DNA of 64,000 nucleotides, from assembly GCA_918026815.1 (NCBI GenBank), contig CAKJVC010000013.1, positions 1 through 64,000 on the forward strand, read 5' to 3'. This document shows positions 34,700-45,790 of this stretch, piece after piece. The DNA comes from Chalara sp. BL73 (Eukaryota; Ascomycota; Leotiomycetes; Helotiales). How positions within the stretch are numbered: the stretch's first letter is position 1; the number at the start of each line of letters is the position of its first letter. The translations under genes and the position numbers were made by a program. Under the pieces are notes generated by a model. The model was given only the letters and a program-made list of their open reading frames with translations, was not told the DNA's origin and made no database searches.

Positions 34700-35045
34700 A
34701 CAAAGCGACCTATACATCCTCGGTACGATTAAGAATGGCCACACCTGCAAAGACTTGTTAACTCCAAGCCCCTGGATACGAGGAGCAAACCAGGTTTCGT
34801 TCTTACTTTTAGGACCAGTGTATCCTTCCATCTCGTTCTTGCCCTGATCAAGAATCGCTACGCCTATAAAGATTTACTAGCTGAGAAAATCGTAGATGCG
34901 CCAAGTAAATCGGCCTTGTTCTTACCTCCAGGACCTGTGCATTCTTCGACCACATGCTCGCCGCGATTAAGAATGCTGAGGCCCATAAGTGCTTATTAGC
35001 TCCAATATACCAGATACACAAAGTTACTCGAGTTCTTCAACTCAC
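34700..35045 (+). repeat. Tandem array, three degenerate units of 119 bp
   Basis: The phrase ATTAAGAATG or ATCAAGAATC recurs at 34728, 34847 and 34966, an exact 119-base spacing each time. Downstream landmarks repeat too: (C/T)(A/C)TAAA/GATTT-type and TTCTTAC.T(C/T)(C/T)AGGACC. Units have diverged by substitutions with almost no indels. Unit edges are arbitrary, and the first unit is only partly matched upstream. Confidence 0.8.
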
Positions 35046-35387
35046 TTTCTGTTGGGATTGCCCGAGTCGTTACAGTCGAGGCGATGCTTGCAGCGCAGAG
35101 CAAGGAATCTGTGTAGCACATTTCCGAACTCTTTGGGAGAATGGAAGTGACATATTTATTCTTATACTTGGACAGCATATAGATTGGTTCGTTGGAAAAT
35201 ACTTCGGAAGTTAATAACTGAATTTGAAGAGTTGGAGAAGCAGCCTCCTTTGTATATAGAGAGTCGTGTTTTGAGCCAGACACAAAGGCCGTCAACAGAT
35301 ATCACAATCAGCATAAGCTGCGGGTCCCAAGCGAGCCGCGGCTCTGAACTATAGTGCTCCTCCAGCCCTGGTAAAAAAATAATCAGC

Positions 35388-35642
35388 CTACAAAAGATTC
35401 GTTCAAAAGTCATGATTCACGCTAGAAAGGGCCAACCTCGCTTAACAATTAGCATATCAACACACAGCACTGTAAGTTACTTATAGGGCTTTGATATCTA
35501 AAGCTTAGGGATAAGGTTGCTATAGAATCACTGTAGGGTCACTGTAGCAAGTATAGCTTACAGCGCTGTCCGTTGTTATGGTACATGTTAAGCGAGGTCG
35601 GCTCGTGCTAGCGCGAATCAAACTTTTGAACGGATCCTTTGT
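35388..35642. repeat. Inverted-repeat element (MITE-like), arms about 57 bp
   Basis: The left arm (35388-35446) is the reverse complement of the right arm (35587-35642) with a few mismatches; shared blocks include GTTAAGCGAGG, CTAGCG and TTTTGAACG. The spacer is about 140 bases. A third, single copy of the inner block (GAATCATGACT..TTGAACAGATCCTTTGTAG) is at 36119-36150. No ORF is enclosed, so it looks like a non-autonomous element. Confidence 0.7.
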
Positions 35643-35759
35643 AACACGCTCAGCTTTGTGGGCTGACTACTACTGCACAGCCCTAAACGCATATCAGAGC
35701 GACCCCTGCTGCTGGAGTGCTACTGTATTACTTGTTGTATGCTACTTGGCGCGGCGCTC

Positions 35760-35935
35760 TTATTCGCTACCACTTATCTTAACAGCATAATACGATGCGA
35801 TGCCGAATCCTTCAGTTGGATGGAAGGCTAGTTTAGTGCCTTTATTCGCTCCTGCTTAACTTAACAGCATGATATGATACTATGCTGAATCCTTCAGTTG
35901 GATGGAAGGCTGGTTTGGTGCTTTTATTCGCTACC
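35760..35935 (+). repeat. 82-bp tandem duplication
   Basis: TTATTCGCT occurs at 35760, 35842 and 35924, exactly 82 bases apart. The two full units share GAATCCTTCAGTTGGATGGA and TTAACAGCAT. The third start is only partial. Confidence 0.85.
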
Positions 35936-36118
35936 GACAGGCTGGATATATGCCTCGTCTCAACCAATCGTCTGGTGTTGAGAGCATGCTCCCCTTGCTA
36001 GCGCTGGCAATGTCTCACCGGGAAGTGGGGATAAGCACTAAGTTTTCAGGGTTGCGGCCTTATTGCTTGCTGCTTAGCCAGGCCCATGGCTTCTTGGCAC
36101 GCGGCTAACCCTGCTTCA

Positions 36119-36150
36119 TGAATCATGACTTTGAACAGATCCTTTGTAGT
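36119..36150 (+). repeat. Partial third copy of the inverted-repeat arm
   Basis: The sequence reads TGAATCATGACTTTGAACAG and continues with ATCCTTTGTAG, matching the arms at 35388-35446 (reverse complement) and 35617-35642. Confidence 0.6.
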
Positions 36151-36463
36151 GAGTAACGACCAGCCCTTGTGAATAACAATCACAGCCTTGGCGGTCCGAA
36201 TGCCCTGACTGACCAATATCCCAGTAAACTTTGCAAGCGATGAATCTCCTATGTAACCCCACCCTTAGAGTCCTTCTAAGTAGGTGGGAGTACAAAGTTT
36301 ATATACACAACATAGAGCTATTTAGAAATGACTTAAAACTTCTCTTATTGGCTACGAGGTTTCTTACCAATCACTTCTGTTTTTCTTGCAGCGCATGTGT
36401 AATATGGGATATGCATAAATATTTCTCATTGCAAAGCTCTCTATCAAAATAAATAGCCACACT

Positions 36464-37294
36464 TCATCTTTTAATGGCGAAGACCGCCCGAACTTCCAAG
36501 TTTTGGATTTGATTCTCGACAAGCCCTCTGCGTAGATTTTTATTCGTCTCTATTATCAACTTATGCAGGGCGTCGTCGGCGTCCTCGCTACTTTTCAAGT
36601 CAAAGTCACGTCGGTCGGCATTCCAGAAGAAGGATCCTCCTGGTATACTTTCGAACTCCCACGGCTGCGAGGGAGCCGACTGCATATCCGGTTGTGGGTT
36701 GGCGATTACCAGCAGAACTTTCACATTAAAGAAATAGTGAAATAGCTCGCCGAGAGTACCGGCGGCCTCACTCCGAAGTAGCGATTCTGGCACGGCGATG
36801 CACCCTAGGTCAACGCTAATTTGGATCCTTTCTTCCAAAAGGAGATCCGGTTCCCATCGTCTGTGTTCGGGTTCATCAAGAAAGTCGTCCCATAGCTCCG
36901 GAGCAATATAAAGCGCATCCCGCCCAGAGTTAAAAAGACGTACAAAGAGAGGAGATTGTCTACCCGAAGAGTGCCGTGTCTCAATACCCTGCTCACGAAG
37001 CCAAACCAAAGCGATGTTACGAGCTTCGCGGTTCACAAAAACGAGCGGCACTTCAAACTGGATATCGTCGAATAAGTCGTGACGGAACTCGAGGTACAGA
37101 TTGCCCCCTTGTGGGTCCCACGTCTCGTCAGATGGTGATAGGCGTTTGGGGCGCCACAAACCCTTTTTGTAAAAGCACAAGGTGGGGCCAGTGTTGGCAG
37201 GCAGAGCGCTACGCCATATCTGGTCGCGGAGTTCTGGAGCGAGACTTGAGAAGAAAGGAAAGGCAGAAGTAGAGAGGTTGGTTGCTACTGCCAT
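36464..37294 (-). CDS. 2EXR domain protein
   Basis: A single-exon protein of about 276 residues from the Met at 37294 (MAVATNLSTSAFPFFSSLAPE). The frame is open upstream to 37414, but the domain begins right after this Met. The signature FPFFSSLAPELRDQIWRSAL is the F-box-like start of the fungal 2EXR family, followed by the usual VPLVFVNREARNIALVWL. The rest fits in length and pattern, with no signal peptide or membrane segment. 2EXR proteins are numerous in fungi and mostly uncharacterised; a role in protein-protein contacts is only supposed. Intact frame, no lesions. Confidence 0.82.
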   Translation of the reverse strand: MAVATNLSTSAFPFFSSLAPELRDQIWRSALPANTGPTLCFYKKGLWRPKRLSPSDETWDPQGGNLYLEFRHDLFDDIQFEVPLVFVNREARNIALVWLREQGIETRHSSGRQSPLFVRLFNSGRDALYIAPELWDDFLDEPEHRRWEPDLLLEERIQISVDLGCIAVPESLLRSEAAGTLGELFHYFFNVKVLLVIANPQPDMQSAPSQPWEFESIPGGSFFWNADRRDFDLKSSEDADDALHKLIIETNKNLRRGLVENQIQNLEVRAVFAIKR

Positions 37295-40200
37295 GGTGTT
37301 TGGGATGTCGGACTTGTGCAGGTATGTGTAAGGAATATAAAGGACTTCCTGTGGGTTGCAGAATGTGGACGAAAGTTTTCTTGGTCTATCGATGATTATT
37401 AGACCCATTATCACACAACGTCAAGTTCGTCTACTCACTCTTGTAGGGATCTAATAATAGCCTCAATCGTAGGAGTCAGTAGGTGGTCTTTGCACACTCC
37501 TACCTGGTCCAGGGTGGCATGGTACTTTAGCCGGTAAGGTTGACCTTAATCCACACCATCCCGGCCGGAATCCGCAAGGTAAGCGCTCTATGAAAACGGG
37601 GCCGAGCCTCGTTGGTTGAGCTTCGTCAGTGGAGCCTCGTTAGTGGAGCCTCATGACTTAGCCTCGTTTTTGTTACTAGAGAAAATGCATAGTGGAGAAA
37701 CCGACGGGATTGCCAAGATTAGAATACACAAGGCTAAATGAGGTTCACTCTTTAACCTTGTAACATTATTTGAAGCTTTATTAGCGAGCTATGGCCTGCC
37801 ATTGGTCTAAATACCAGGAACTTCAGATGGAATTTGCGTGGAAATGACTTTAAAGTCTTTGTATTAGGTTTAGCCTGCCGGGAAGTATTTGCTGCGGCAT
37901 TGTTAGGTCGCTTTATTCCATTTTTCTGCCGTAAGGTACCTAGATATTCATCGATCTTCTGCTGAAGCGATCCATTGTACAAAAGATAAGTAGAAAGGTG
38001 CACCTGTTACGTTTTGCAACGGGGCCAGCAAGGGTTTCCCTCTGCTACTATTAAACTTAACCTAACAAAGTAATTAAGAAGTACAAGAAACAAAGAAGAC
38101 TAATTTGAATTTGAAGAAAGTAATTGTTAAAAAGTATAAAAGAATCAAATACACTAAGTTTTACAATAAACAAAAGTGGTCTTTTACATAGGTCGATATT
38201 TATACAGCTTTTCAACATCACGATTACTTATCATTGCGCCGAGAATGTCACGCAGGCAGGCCCCCCATCAACAGGAGATACAGCTGCTTCCTCGGGAGGG
38301 CAGAGGCAGAGACCGTCTCTGCGGCCGTGGCTACGACAGGCTGCGTTCTGTAGACGTCTCAGAGGAAACTTCTGATGCCGTAAAGTTGAATTTCGATGTT
38401 CTCGTAACACTTCGACTCCATATCTGAGGATATCAAAAACTGGCTTCCTATCTAAATCTAAAAACACGTAGGAAACTCTAGTGGCTCTACCGCCTGTTCA
38501 CCGGTCCGTCTGCTCAGTACGCCAATGCGAACTTGTCGGTTTACTACGTAAATTATGAATAATCGCGGTCATTTCTAGTCCTCAAAGCCTAGGAAATATT
38601 TTCGCATATCTCCCGCCGCAACTCCTCTCCGTCCAGTGCCTTACTCCGATAGTGTTCCTTTAACTTCCACGGTTTGAGAATATGGTATCCGTTCTTCTTT
38701 ACAGTTTTCATGCTTGCAAAGATCGACATCATCTAGGATAGGTTGTGGCGCATCGGGGCATGTGGTGGAGAGCTTCCGAGAGACAGCACACGAATTTCGC
38801 TCTGTGAGATGTCGAGGGGACGATATTCGATAGGCTTCAAGGAGGTTCCCAACGCCGACTACATAATGGAGATGGGTTATGAGTTGATGAACGTAGCTGC
38901 GCCTATAGTATTATGGCTCCGGCAAAGCTATTTGTCTAAACGATAGATGCATTTATAAATTATCATCCGCGTAACTCAACCTTAAGCTTCGCTAATATTG
39001 ACTGGATTGCCGTGTGAGGCTGCTTGTCCTACAGTAGTCTTTAAAGATTGAAAGAGTGCGTAAGGGGGAAGCCGATTTGCAAACACCGTACAATAGTCTC
39101 GAACCCATGTTTTATTCATCATAATGTCTGATGATCTTAAACACAAAAACATTGGTTCCTTGATCAAAATACATGCCGCAAGAAACGCTTACTTTGTTTG
39201 CTGTTTATTTTGTTGGGACATTTACCTTCTCCCTTCTCTCAACTTGGCTCTCATTTTCGTGTTGTGTCTCCTCTACAACCCCATCGGCCGGTTCTATATT
39301 AAATGACAACAGCGCCAAGTTTCATGTTGGCAGCCTGCACTCATGATATATTCCGCAAGCGTCCGTTGTTGTTCCGTTATAGATAACACCATAATGTCTG
39401 TTGCTTCTTTTGACCGCCTTTGAAATCAAATTTGAGCGGTGTGCTTTTCCCCCTCTTAGTTGACACGGTATTGATCAGATCTTCTATCAGATGATAAGTA
39501 CACGAGGGGGGCCTAGTTTTTGACCTAACCTCAAGAGTCCAGTAATAGGATCCTATAGCGTGAGGTAGTAACGAAGTGGAGATCCAATAGAATTTGATCC
39601 CCAGACACGGCAGATTTGTTACCATCAACCCTACCAAATAAGCTATATAACGGTACTAGGTCTATAGGGTAAGCTAATGACATTTGCATTTTCCCTACAT
39701 GCTGAAAATCTCTGATGACCATTACTTACATATAAAATTGAAAGTTTTACTTACCACCTTAGCTGTTTCTGTAAGTTAGAATAGCTCTATGATGGAAACT
39801 CTCTAGGATACTGCTGGACTGCTATGGTGGTTACAGCACAACCCACCGTAGCTCGCACAACTGCCATGGACACCAATTCTCTCATCGAAGAGACTAACTG
39901 TAATGACAATAGGCTAGGCGTATCTGCTGCTGGCGCTTACGAACTGGTATCGGGTATTCAGGGGTTTAATGAGGTCAAAATCCAGGCAGGTTCTGCCAAT
40001 ATTCCCGGCTCTAACTGCTCGGACAGGTATAAGGAGCCTGTTAGACTTGCTGTTGTTTAATTTAACAATAAGCCGAAGTCAGTAGCATAGGCTGTTACAT
40101 AACTAGGGCGTTATATCAGAAGTCGCAAGGCGAGGTAAGGCGAGTAATCTAAATTTTCTCTCCTCAGCATGTAATTTAGTTCAATATTTGTAGCTAGTAC

Positions 40201-41061
40201 ATATGGAATAATTTCGTCCTCGTATAGCTGAAAACCAGGGTTAAAGCTCTCAGAATGAAGATTGTACCTTTTGGAGAGCTTTGGTTCGGATGGTTCATCA
40301 GGCGTGTGGCTTGCGTTTGAGTATTTTCTCTTTCGACGGAGTAATAATTGGCTTCGAGTGTTGAACATTGGAGTTGTTTGAAGAGCTGATGCAAGTGAAG
40401 CGAAAAACTCTGCATTCTAAAGGCTTGTTCAAAAAATAAGGTCAACGCGGGCTTTAGGAAAGCGTTGGACTGTTTTCCATAATTGAATATTAATCGCAGC
40501 CGCGAAACCCGCTGTTGACTGAATTTGTTTTATCGTGACAAGCTACCTGCTCCTATATATCGGCTAAGCTATATTTATATTAAATAGTTGGGCGTTACTA
40601 GCTTGAGCGGGGTGGAATCTGTTATTGAAAAATTGCGTGACCAACTTCCACCTCTTGGAGTATAATTACTAAATGAACATGTAGGTGTTTCCTGTCGTCG
40701 GCACCATCGTATTCCTAGTGCCCAGGCCAACTCCTAATTCGTACCATCTTGAGATTTGTTCCATAGTTTTGCTAGTACTAATACTTCTCCTATACCTTTA
40801 AGAGGTTGCTGCTAGAATTCCTCTGGTACCTCACGTGCTTCATGCTAACAGGCGCTTGGTATGGGATAGGTTCACAACACTTTGATATTTAGCCTATATT
40901 AATACCACCAACCAACGTGCCCCAAGCTTTCTACAAAGCCGAAGGCAACCCCGAACGTTACGCCCAGTTAGGTACTCCTTCCAATTGATTTACTACAACA
41001 CAGCCGGACTCTTAAACATTTTCTGAACTCCATACTAGTAATACAAGTCGAAAACGCTGAT
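37295..41061. other. Long intergenic region, no gene supported
   Basis: Mixed and AT-rich sequence. Near 37600-37680 a short imperfect repeat of GAGCCTCGTT-type words occurs. Small open frames (38124-38427, 38743-38946, 39824-40060, 40111-40445) lack recognisable domains, introns or good starts and are not called. No RNA gene or transposon end was found. Confidence 0.45.
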
Positions 41062-43438
41062 TCAAAGCACATTTATTTTGAGTGAAGCTGGAAAGGACAC
41101 AAACGCAGCTATTGCTACTGCAACTAGAATAAAAGGAAAGTTGGCTAGTATATTCAACCTTGCTTTTCCTATCCATGCGAGCTGGTTCTCAAAGTAAATT
41201 CTATAATGAGTAGCACCAGACATAGTTGCAAATTCCATGTGGCATGCCTGCGAGTCGGTCACTGAGCGAGGAATCTTCCGACCAAGGGCTATGGAGCCCG
41301 CTGTTGTCAAATATTTCTTCCAGTCTGAAGCCAAAATCGATTTGAATGCTAGTTCCACAGGTAGATTTCGTCCGTTGTAATCACGGTGTTCTAAATATTG
41401 AAGTTGAAATACGAGCGAGCGTACAAGATCTCCCTCAAAAAGCTCCGTGATATCATCTTCGTTCCAATTGAAGTACCGAAGCGCCACTCTGATCTGATAA
41501 AGTTTATCCTTTTCTCGAAACAAAGATAGGATCGAAGGACCATCGCGCTCGTCTTGGAAGTCGATGCCGAATTCTACGCAAACAACTAAATGCTGATAAT
41601 AAAGTCGATCAGCAATTTCATCGGGCATTCCACCAAGCCCTACAACTTTAGATAAATTGTAGAAGGCATGTCGTACAGCGAGAAGAACCTCGTGGTGTTC
41701 TGCTCCGTTTTGAAGCCACGTGCGGAAGCATGCGGCATCGCAGGGACCTAGGTCCTCCGGTCTCTCCCCTCGACGAAAGGGTGTTAACTTCTCTTTAATC
41801 TCCCAGTTTGGCTCCCAGTGTTCTTGCTGCATGATATATTGTGTCACTGGGAGTGGCGTCCATTTTTTAGCACTCTGGCCAAAGCGGAGCATCTCTGTGA
41901 AGTCTGCGGTCGAGAAAGGATCTTGGACACTATGCTCAAGTATGGTGCGAGTAGTGTTGAGCAGGATGGGTAAGAGTTGCGGTGGGGTGTAGTAGCAGAA
42001 TGATGTCAGGAAGGGAAGTGGCGATTTATATAAGCTGTTGTTGTTGTGGCTCCATATCTGCCCAGGATCTAGGCCGTGGCTTATGATCATTTTGAATAGG
42101 AGGTAGAGTGTTTCCAACTTTCTCAACGCAAACCCAGTCTCTTGTCTCATTGGAAGAAGAACCATTGCTTGAAGAATGACATCAAGGAGGGAATCCTTGC
42201 CTTGAAGTCGGTCAAATGGCGAGGCTTTTTTGGCTGTGAAGAGCTGTTGTACCAGGTCCAGGTTTCCATCTCGGCATGCTTGTACAATTGGCGATGTTTC
42301 ATTAACGCTATTGTAAACCCGGAGCTTCATTTCAAGCCCAGATCCATTTTCGGGGATCTTGCTCCAGTTCATGGAGTAGAAGAAGCCGATTCGGAGCAAG
42401 CATGGTGTGATCGTCACCTCAATACGCACCCGAAGCGTTTTTGCAGCACCCAAGCGGATTTTCAACCCATGTCGGTGTACTGTTTCCTGAGCTTTAACCC
42501 ACGTGTATTGAAAACTGACAACACCAAACCAAGTTTGTATTAATAGCCTACCCTTCTGCTTCAAGACCTTTTGGGTGGAGTTGCGGTTGCTAGGTAAGAG
42601 CTCTTGCCTTCCGGTCAAATCGCTGGGGCTAAAACAGCTCCGAGGTACTTTGTAGGAGCCAGCGCAATGAACATCTATGAGTTCTTGACCGTGCAAATCT
42701 TGTATCACTCTTTTCAAGGTGCCTTCAAGCAACTTATTGACGCTGGCTGGTAAATGTGCAAATTCCTCCGAAATCGAAGAGGCCATTGTTTCAATTGCTC
42801 CTCTTGTCTCAAGGATAGTATCACTGATTCCCTGAAGCTGATTGGGAATACTACAAACGATATTTGCTGTTGCACTTACTCCTGCTTTCAGCCCCGAAAC
42901 AGCGCGCATCGTTTCTTCGGTATCCCGATGAAACCCCGACATTTTGAGTTCCTGAATGCTAATGAATTGTCAGCCAATGAACGTATAATACCAGTGACTC
43001 AAGAGACACTTACAAGGACAGATTCGTTCTTGAGGCTAAGATATATCCCTTTACCTTCTCAATTCTTCTAATGTGCTTCTCGAACTTTTCTCTCCTCATA
43101 ACTAGTCTTATATCGCTCCATCTGCCTGGCTTGCGGCTCTCATATTCATTTACCAGGGCCTGCAGCTCTGTTACAGCCTCGTCGCTATAGTCTAAAGCCA
43201 GACGTGCAAGGTCCCATCGCTCTGCATTAGCTGACCAGTCCACCTGCGAAAGTATAACCCTGAAAGATTCCAGCAGGGACAGAAACATCTTGACCTCTGT
43301 GCGAAAGATCCTGAGGTCGTCGCTAGCATCGTTGATTGAATCGAGGAAGTTTCGTACGTTCCGACAGCCTTGCAAGACCTGGCCAGTGAAATTGACAATG
43401 CCCAGTGCAGATCCAACAATTCCCACAACTTCCGCCAT
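41062..43438 (-). CDS. STAND-associated protein: SesA-like N-terminus, ankyrin-like middle, C-terminal membrane segment
   Basis: Two exons (43438-43014 and 42958-41062) with a 55-nt intron (gtaagt...ttag) give about 773 residues in frame. The N-terminus MAEVVGIVGSALGIVNFTGQ followed by FLDSINDASDDLRIFRTEV resembles the fungal NACHT-NTPase/SesA-like N-terminal domain, an oligomerising or signalling region in NLRs. There is no P-loop. Residues near ETSPIVQACRDGNLDLVQQLF form at least one ankyrin-like unit. The last 35 residues include a hydrophobic helix (NFPFILVAVAIAAFVSFPAS) followed by a short tail, so the protein may be tail-anchored in a membrane. Intact frame. A part in programmed cell death is inference from the N-terminal domain. 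Confidence 0.75.
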
Positions 43439-45790
43439 GATGAATAAAAAGTCGAGCCGAATCAGGGCTACTTCTCGAAATCGCTGTGTTCGGTTTGAAA
43501 GACACCCCCAAGGCTATAGAACTTGAAGTTGCGCATTGCTGAATTCTGAATAATGACACCTTGCCTCTCCACCAACTTATGCGCCTCCTCTTTTCCATCG
43601 CACCTTGTCTCAGCCTGTCAGTACACATGTACAAAATGGAAAGAAACCCAGAGACCCTCAGTGATTCGTTCTTCGTTTATTGAGGCTGCTTATCGTCTAG
43701 GAGCTTTATTAAGGGGCAATGATTGCCTTACCTCTTAATTTATGGGAATGCTTCTTGTCACACAAGGGCTTCCAGCTGGCCAAGCTCGCCAAGCATGCGG
43801 AACCAGCTTGCCAAGCATGCGGAACCCCCTATTTTATATTGAAGAGCTCCTCCTTCTGCGTTCTCTGGCTCTCTAGACAACAATATCATCACGATATCTC
43901 TGCGCACGCGTCCCACGCATACGATGCTCATATGAAGCTGGTATGTGACACTTCTAGAAAATCTAAATTACCCTCGCAGGCGCACGTCTATTGACACAAA
44001 TTGCCCGAACGGGAGATGTTCCTAGGGGAGAGAAAATCGTGTCAGGTCCAGGCTGATTGGCCCCCAATTCCTGGTGGTACATCCTGAGAATCCCTGCGTG
44101 GCGCTTTGATCTAATGATATCCTTCTTAGTCTTCCTTCCCCCCCGAAGGTTGCGTGAAGGCTGCAGATGTAAACAGGATGGCAGAGATGGCGTTCGACAT
44201 TTTCGTGTGTTGAACTTTGTGTTACACGGTCTGCTGCTTGACGGACTATCATTCACGCCTTATTTAACCGACCCATCATAATAGTCCCTTCCTCCAAATT
44301 TAAAAAAAATAGGGTAGGTGTTACACTTTAAAGGTGGTTTCAGATGACTTAGTGTGCCAGCCACAATCATTTTTCTCATTTCTTATTGGCGCTCTCGTCA
44401 CTTCGTTGACGTAATTAGCTGACAATTCATAAGGCTTCATTTGAGACCATCGCTTTTTGGCCGAACAGAAACGGGCGTTACTCCAAAATTTATACAAACT
44501 CCTTCAGCAACTTCTGTCCATTTTGACAAACAAGCGTCCTTCTAACTTTTCTGCTTAATAATTTTTTGGCTTCGTTATAATTGTTGGTATGCCTCTTCCT
44601 TACCTTCCACGGGGCAACGGGCGTAACTCCACTTTGTAGGCCACGCTCTTACTCTTGATGGATATGGTAATTGTTGTTGTATTAGGTTCTACTCTAGATT
44701 CTACAAAATGGGGGTTGTGCGGACCACGTGACCTGGTAGGTCATACGCCGATCCGTAAACCCATACTTCCTACAATAATACTTAATTATAAATTGTATAT
44801 AAAACTTGTAATTAAATTAATGTAATCTTTACTAGATGTTTTATTATTCGGCTAAACTTTACTGTTTATAATGCCGTGAATATCTTTGATACATAACAGA
44901 GGCTAAACCATACCATCTTCTCTAGATGTAGGATGCTGAACTCTTGGGCAAGTCTCAAAAGGTTAGGGGCTATAATGCAAAAGACACTATTACTGTCTGC
45001 ACTCCGATAAGTGCCGCCTCTAAGGCGCGGTTGAGCCTTGGGACCCGAGAAGCATATTAAGTATATAGAGCGGGTCGGTATTTGATTGAAAACTTCGCAG
45101 GTATTTAACTTTGCTTAAATATTACGAAATATGCTATGTGATTTATTGGTTTTAATATCGGCCAATTTGCTTGTCCTGTAAATACCAAATGCCGACTCGC
45201 CGAATTGATTAGCATATTCTTGTTAGGGGCAAAATAGAGACGTAGTAGAGATGTAGTAGAGCTGGTGTGGAGCTGGTGTGGAGCTTGATATAATAGGTTG
45301 TCTTATCACACTTTGAAATAAATAAAGGGTTACATGTAGAAGGAAGAATTTAAGATTTAGTTGTTTTGTCAATTGATACCTATTGTTACTTTGCGATTCT
45401 TTTGCCTATCTGTAGGTTTTTGTGCTTATTCTTAACGGTCCAAATCTTTTACTCTATTTCGAACAACAGTTCGATGTTAAATAGCAAAGAGCGTCGACGA
45501 GAAGTCAATCACGCTTTCAACAAAATAACAGTGCCGCCTTTTTACCGACGATTCTAATTTCGCAACGTAGTTAAGCAGAAACTTTTGTACAAATGTTGAA
45601 TCTTCGAAAATTTTGTTGGCGCTACTAATGGCACAAAAACAAAAAGCTGGCCCAAAAAAATAATGCTTTGAATAAAAAACCTCCCGAACTTGAATACAGC
45701 CAAGGAAACACATTGAGGTAAATTGCACTAATTTGTGCCAACAAAAAAAGCAATTTTACAGAAAAGATGAGGTTACCTTTCATAAATCCT
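43439..45790. other. Intergenic, AT-rich; holds one dispersed repeat
   Basis: No supported gene. Copy B of the dispersed repeat is at 44612-44774. From about 44780 the sequence is strongly AT-rich. An imperfect doubling of GCCAAGC(A/T)TGCGGAACC occurs near 43788-43830. Confidence 0.5.
44612..44774 (-). repeat. Dispersed repeat, copy B (inverted partner of 11479-11659)
   Basis: Read on minus it starts TGTAGGAAGTATGGGTTTAC and ends CCCCGTGGAAGGT. It aligns across its length with copy A, lacking a few ACA triplets. Similarity fades but continues somewhat past the GTGGAAGGT end (CCAACA.TTA.AAC), so the true element may be longer. Confidence 0.75.

Larger units (their letters stand above)
33193..36463. 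other. Long AT-rich non-coding region with several repeats
   Basis: No gene is supported. From 33600 to 33830 the sequence is very AT-rich. Further right it holds a 119-bp tandem array, an inverted-repeat element and an 82-bp tandem duplication, each listed separately. The stretch 33750-33870 resembles 49040-49150 at a low level (shared GTACAACAACAA and TAGAAAA blocks), suggesting an old dispersed repeat. Confidence 0.55.

Noticed and set aside
34954..35214. 86-codon frame (MLAAIKNAEAHKCLL)
   Set aside because: Lies across the 119-bp tandem array and the sequence after it; no domain.
39824..40060. 78-codon plus-strand frame
   Set aside because: Reasonable composition but no homology I recognise, no introns or context.
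40111..40445. Two overlapping minus-strand frames (RRKRKYSNASHTPDEPSEP)
   Set aside because: Short, AT-rich surroundings, no start context; might be transposon debris but cannot be shown.
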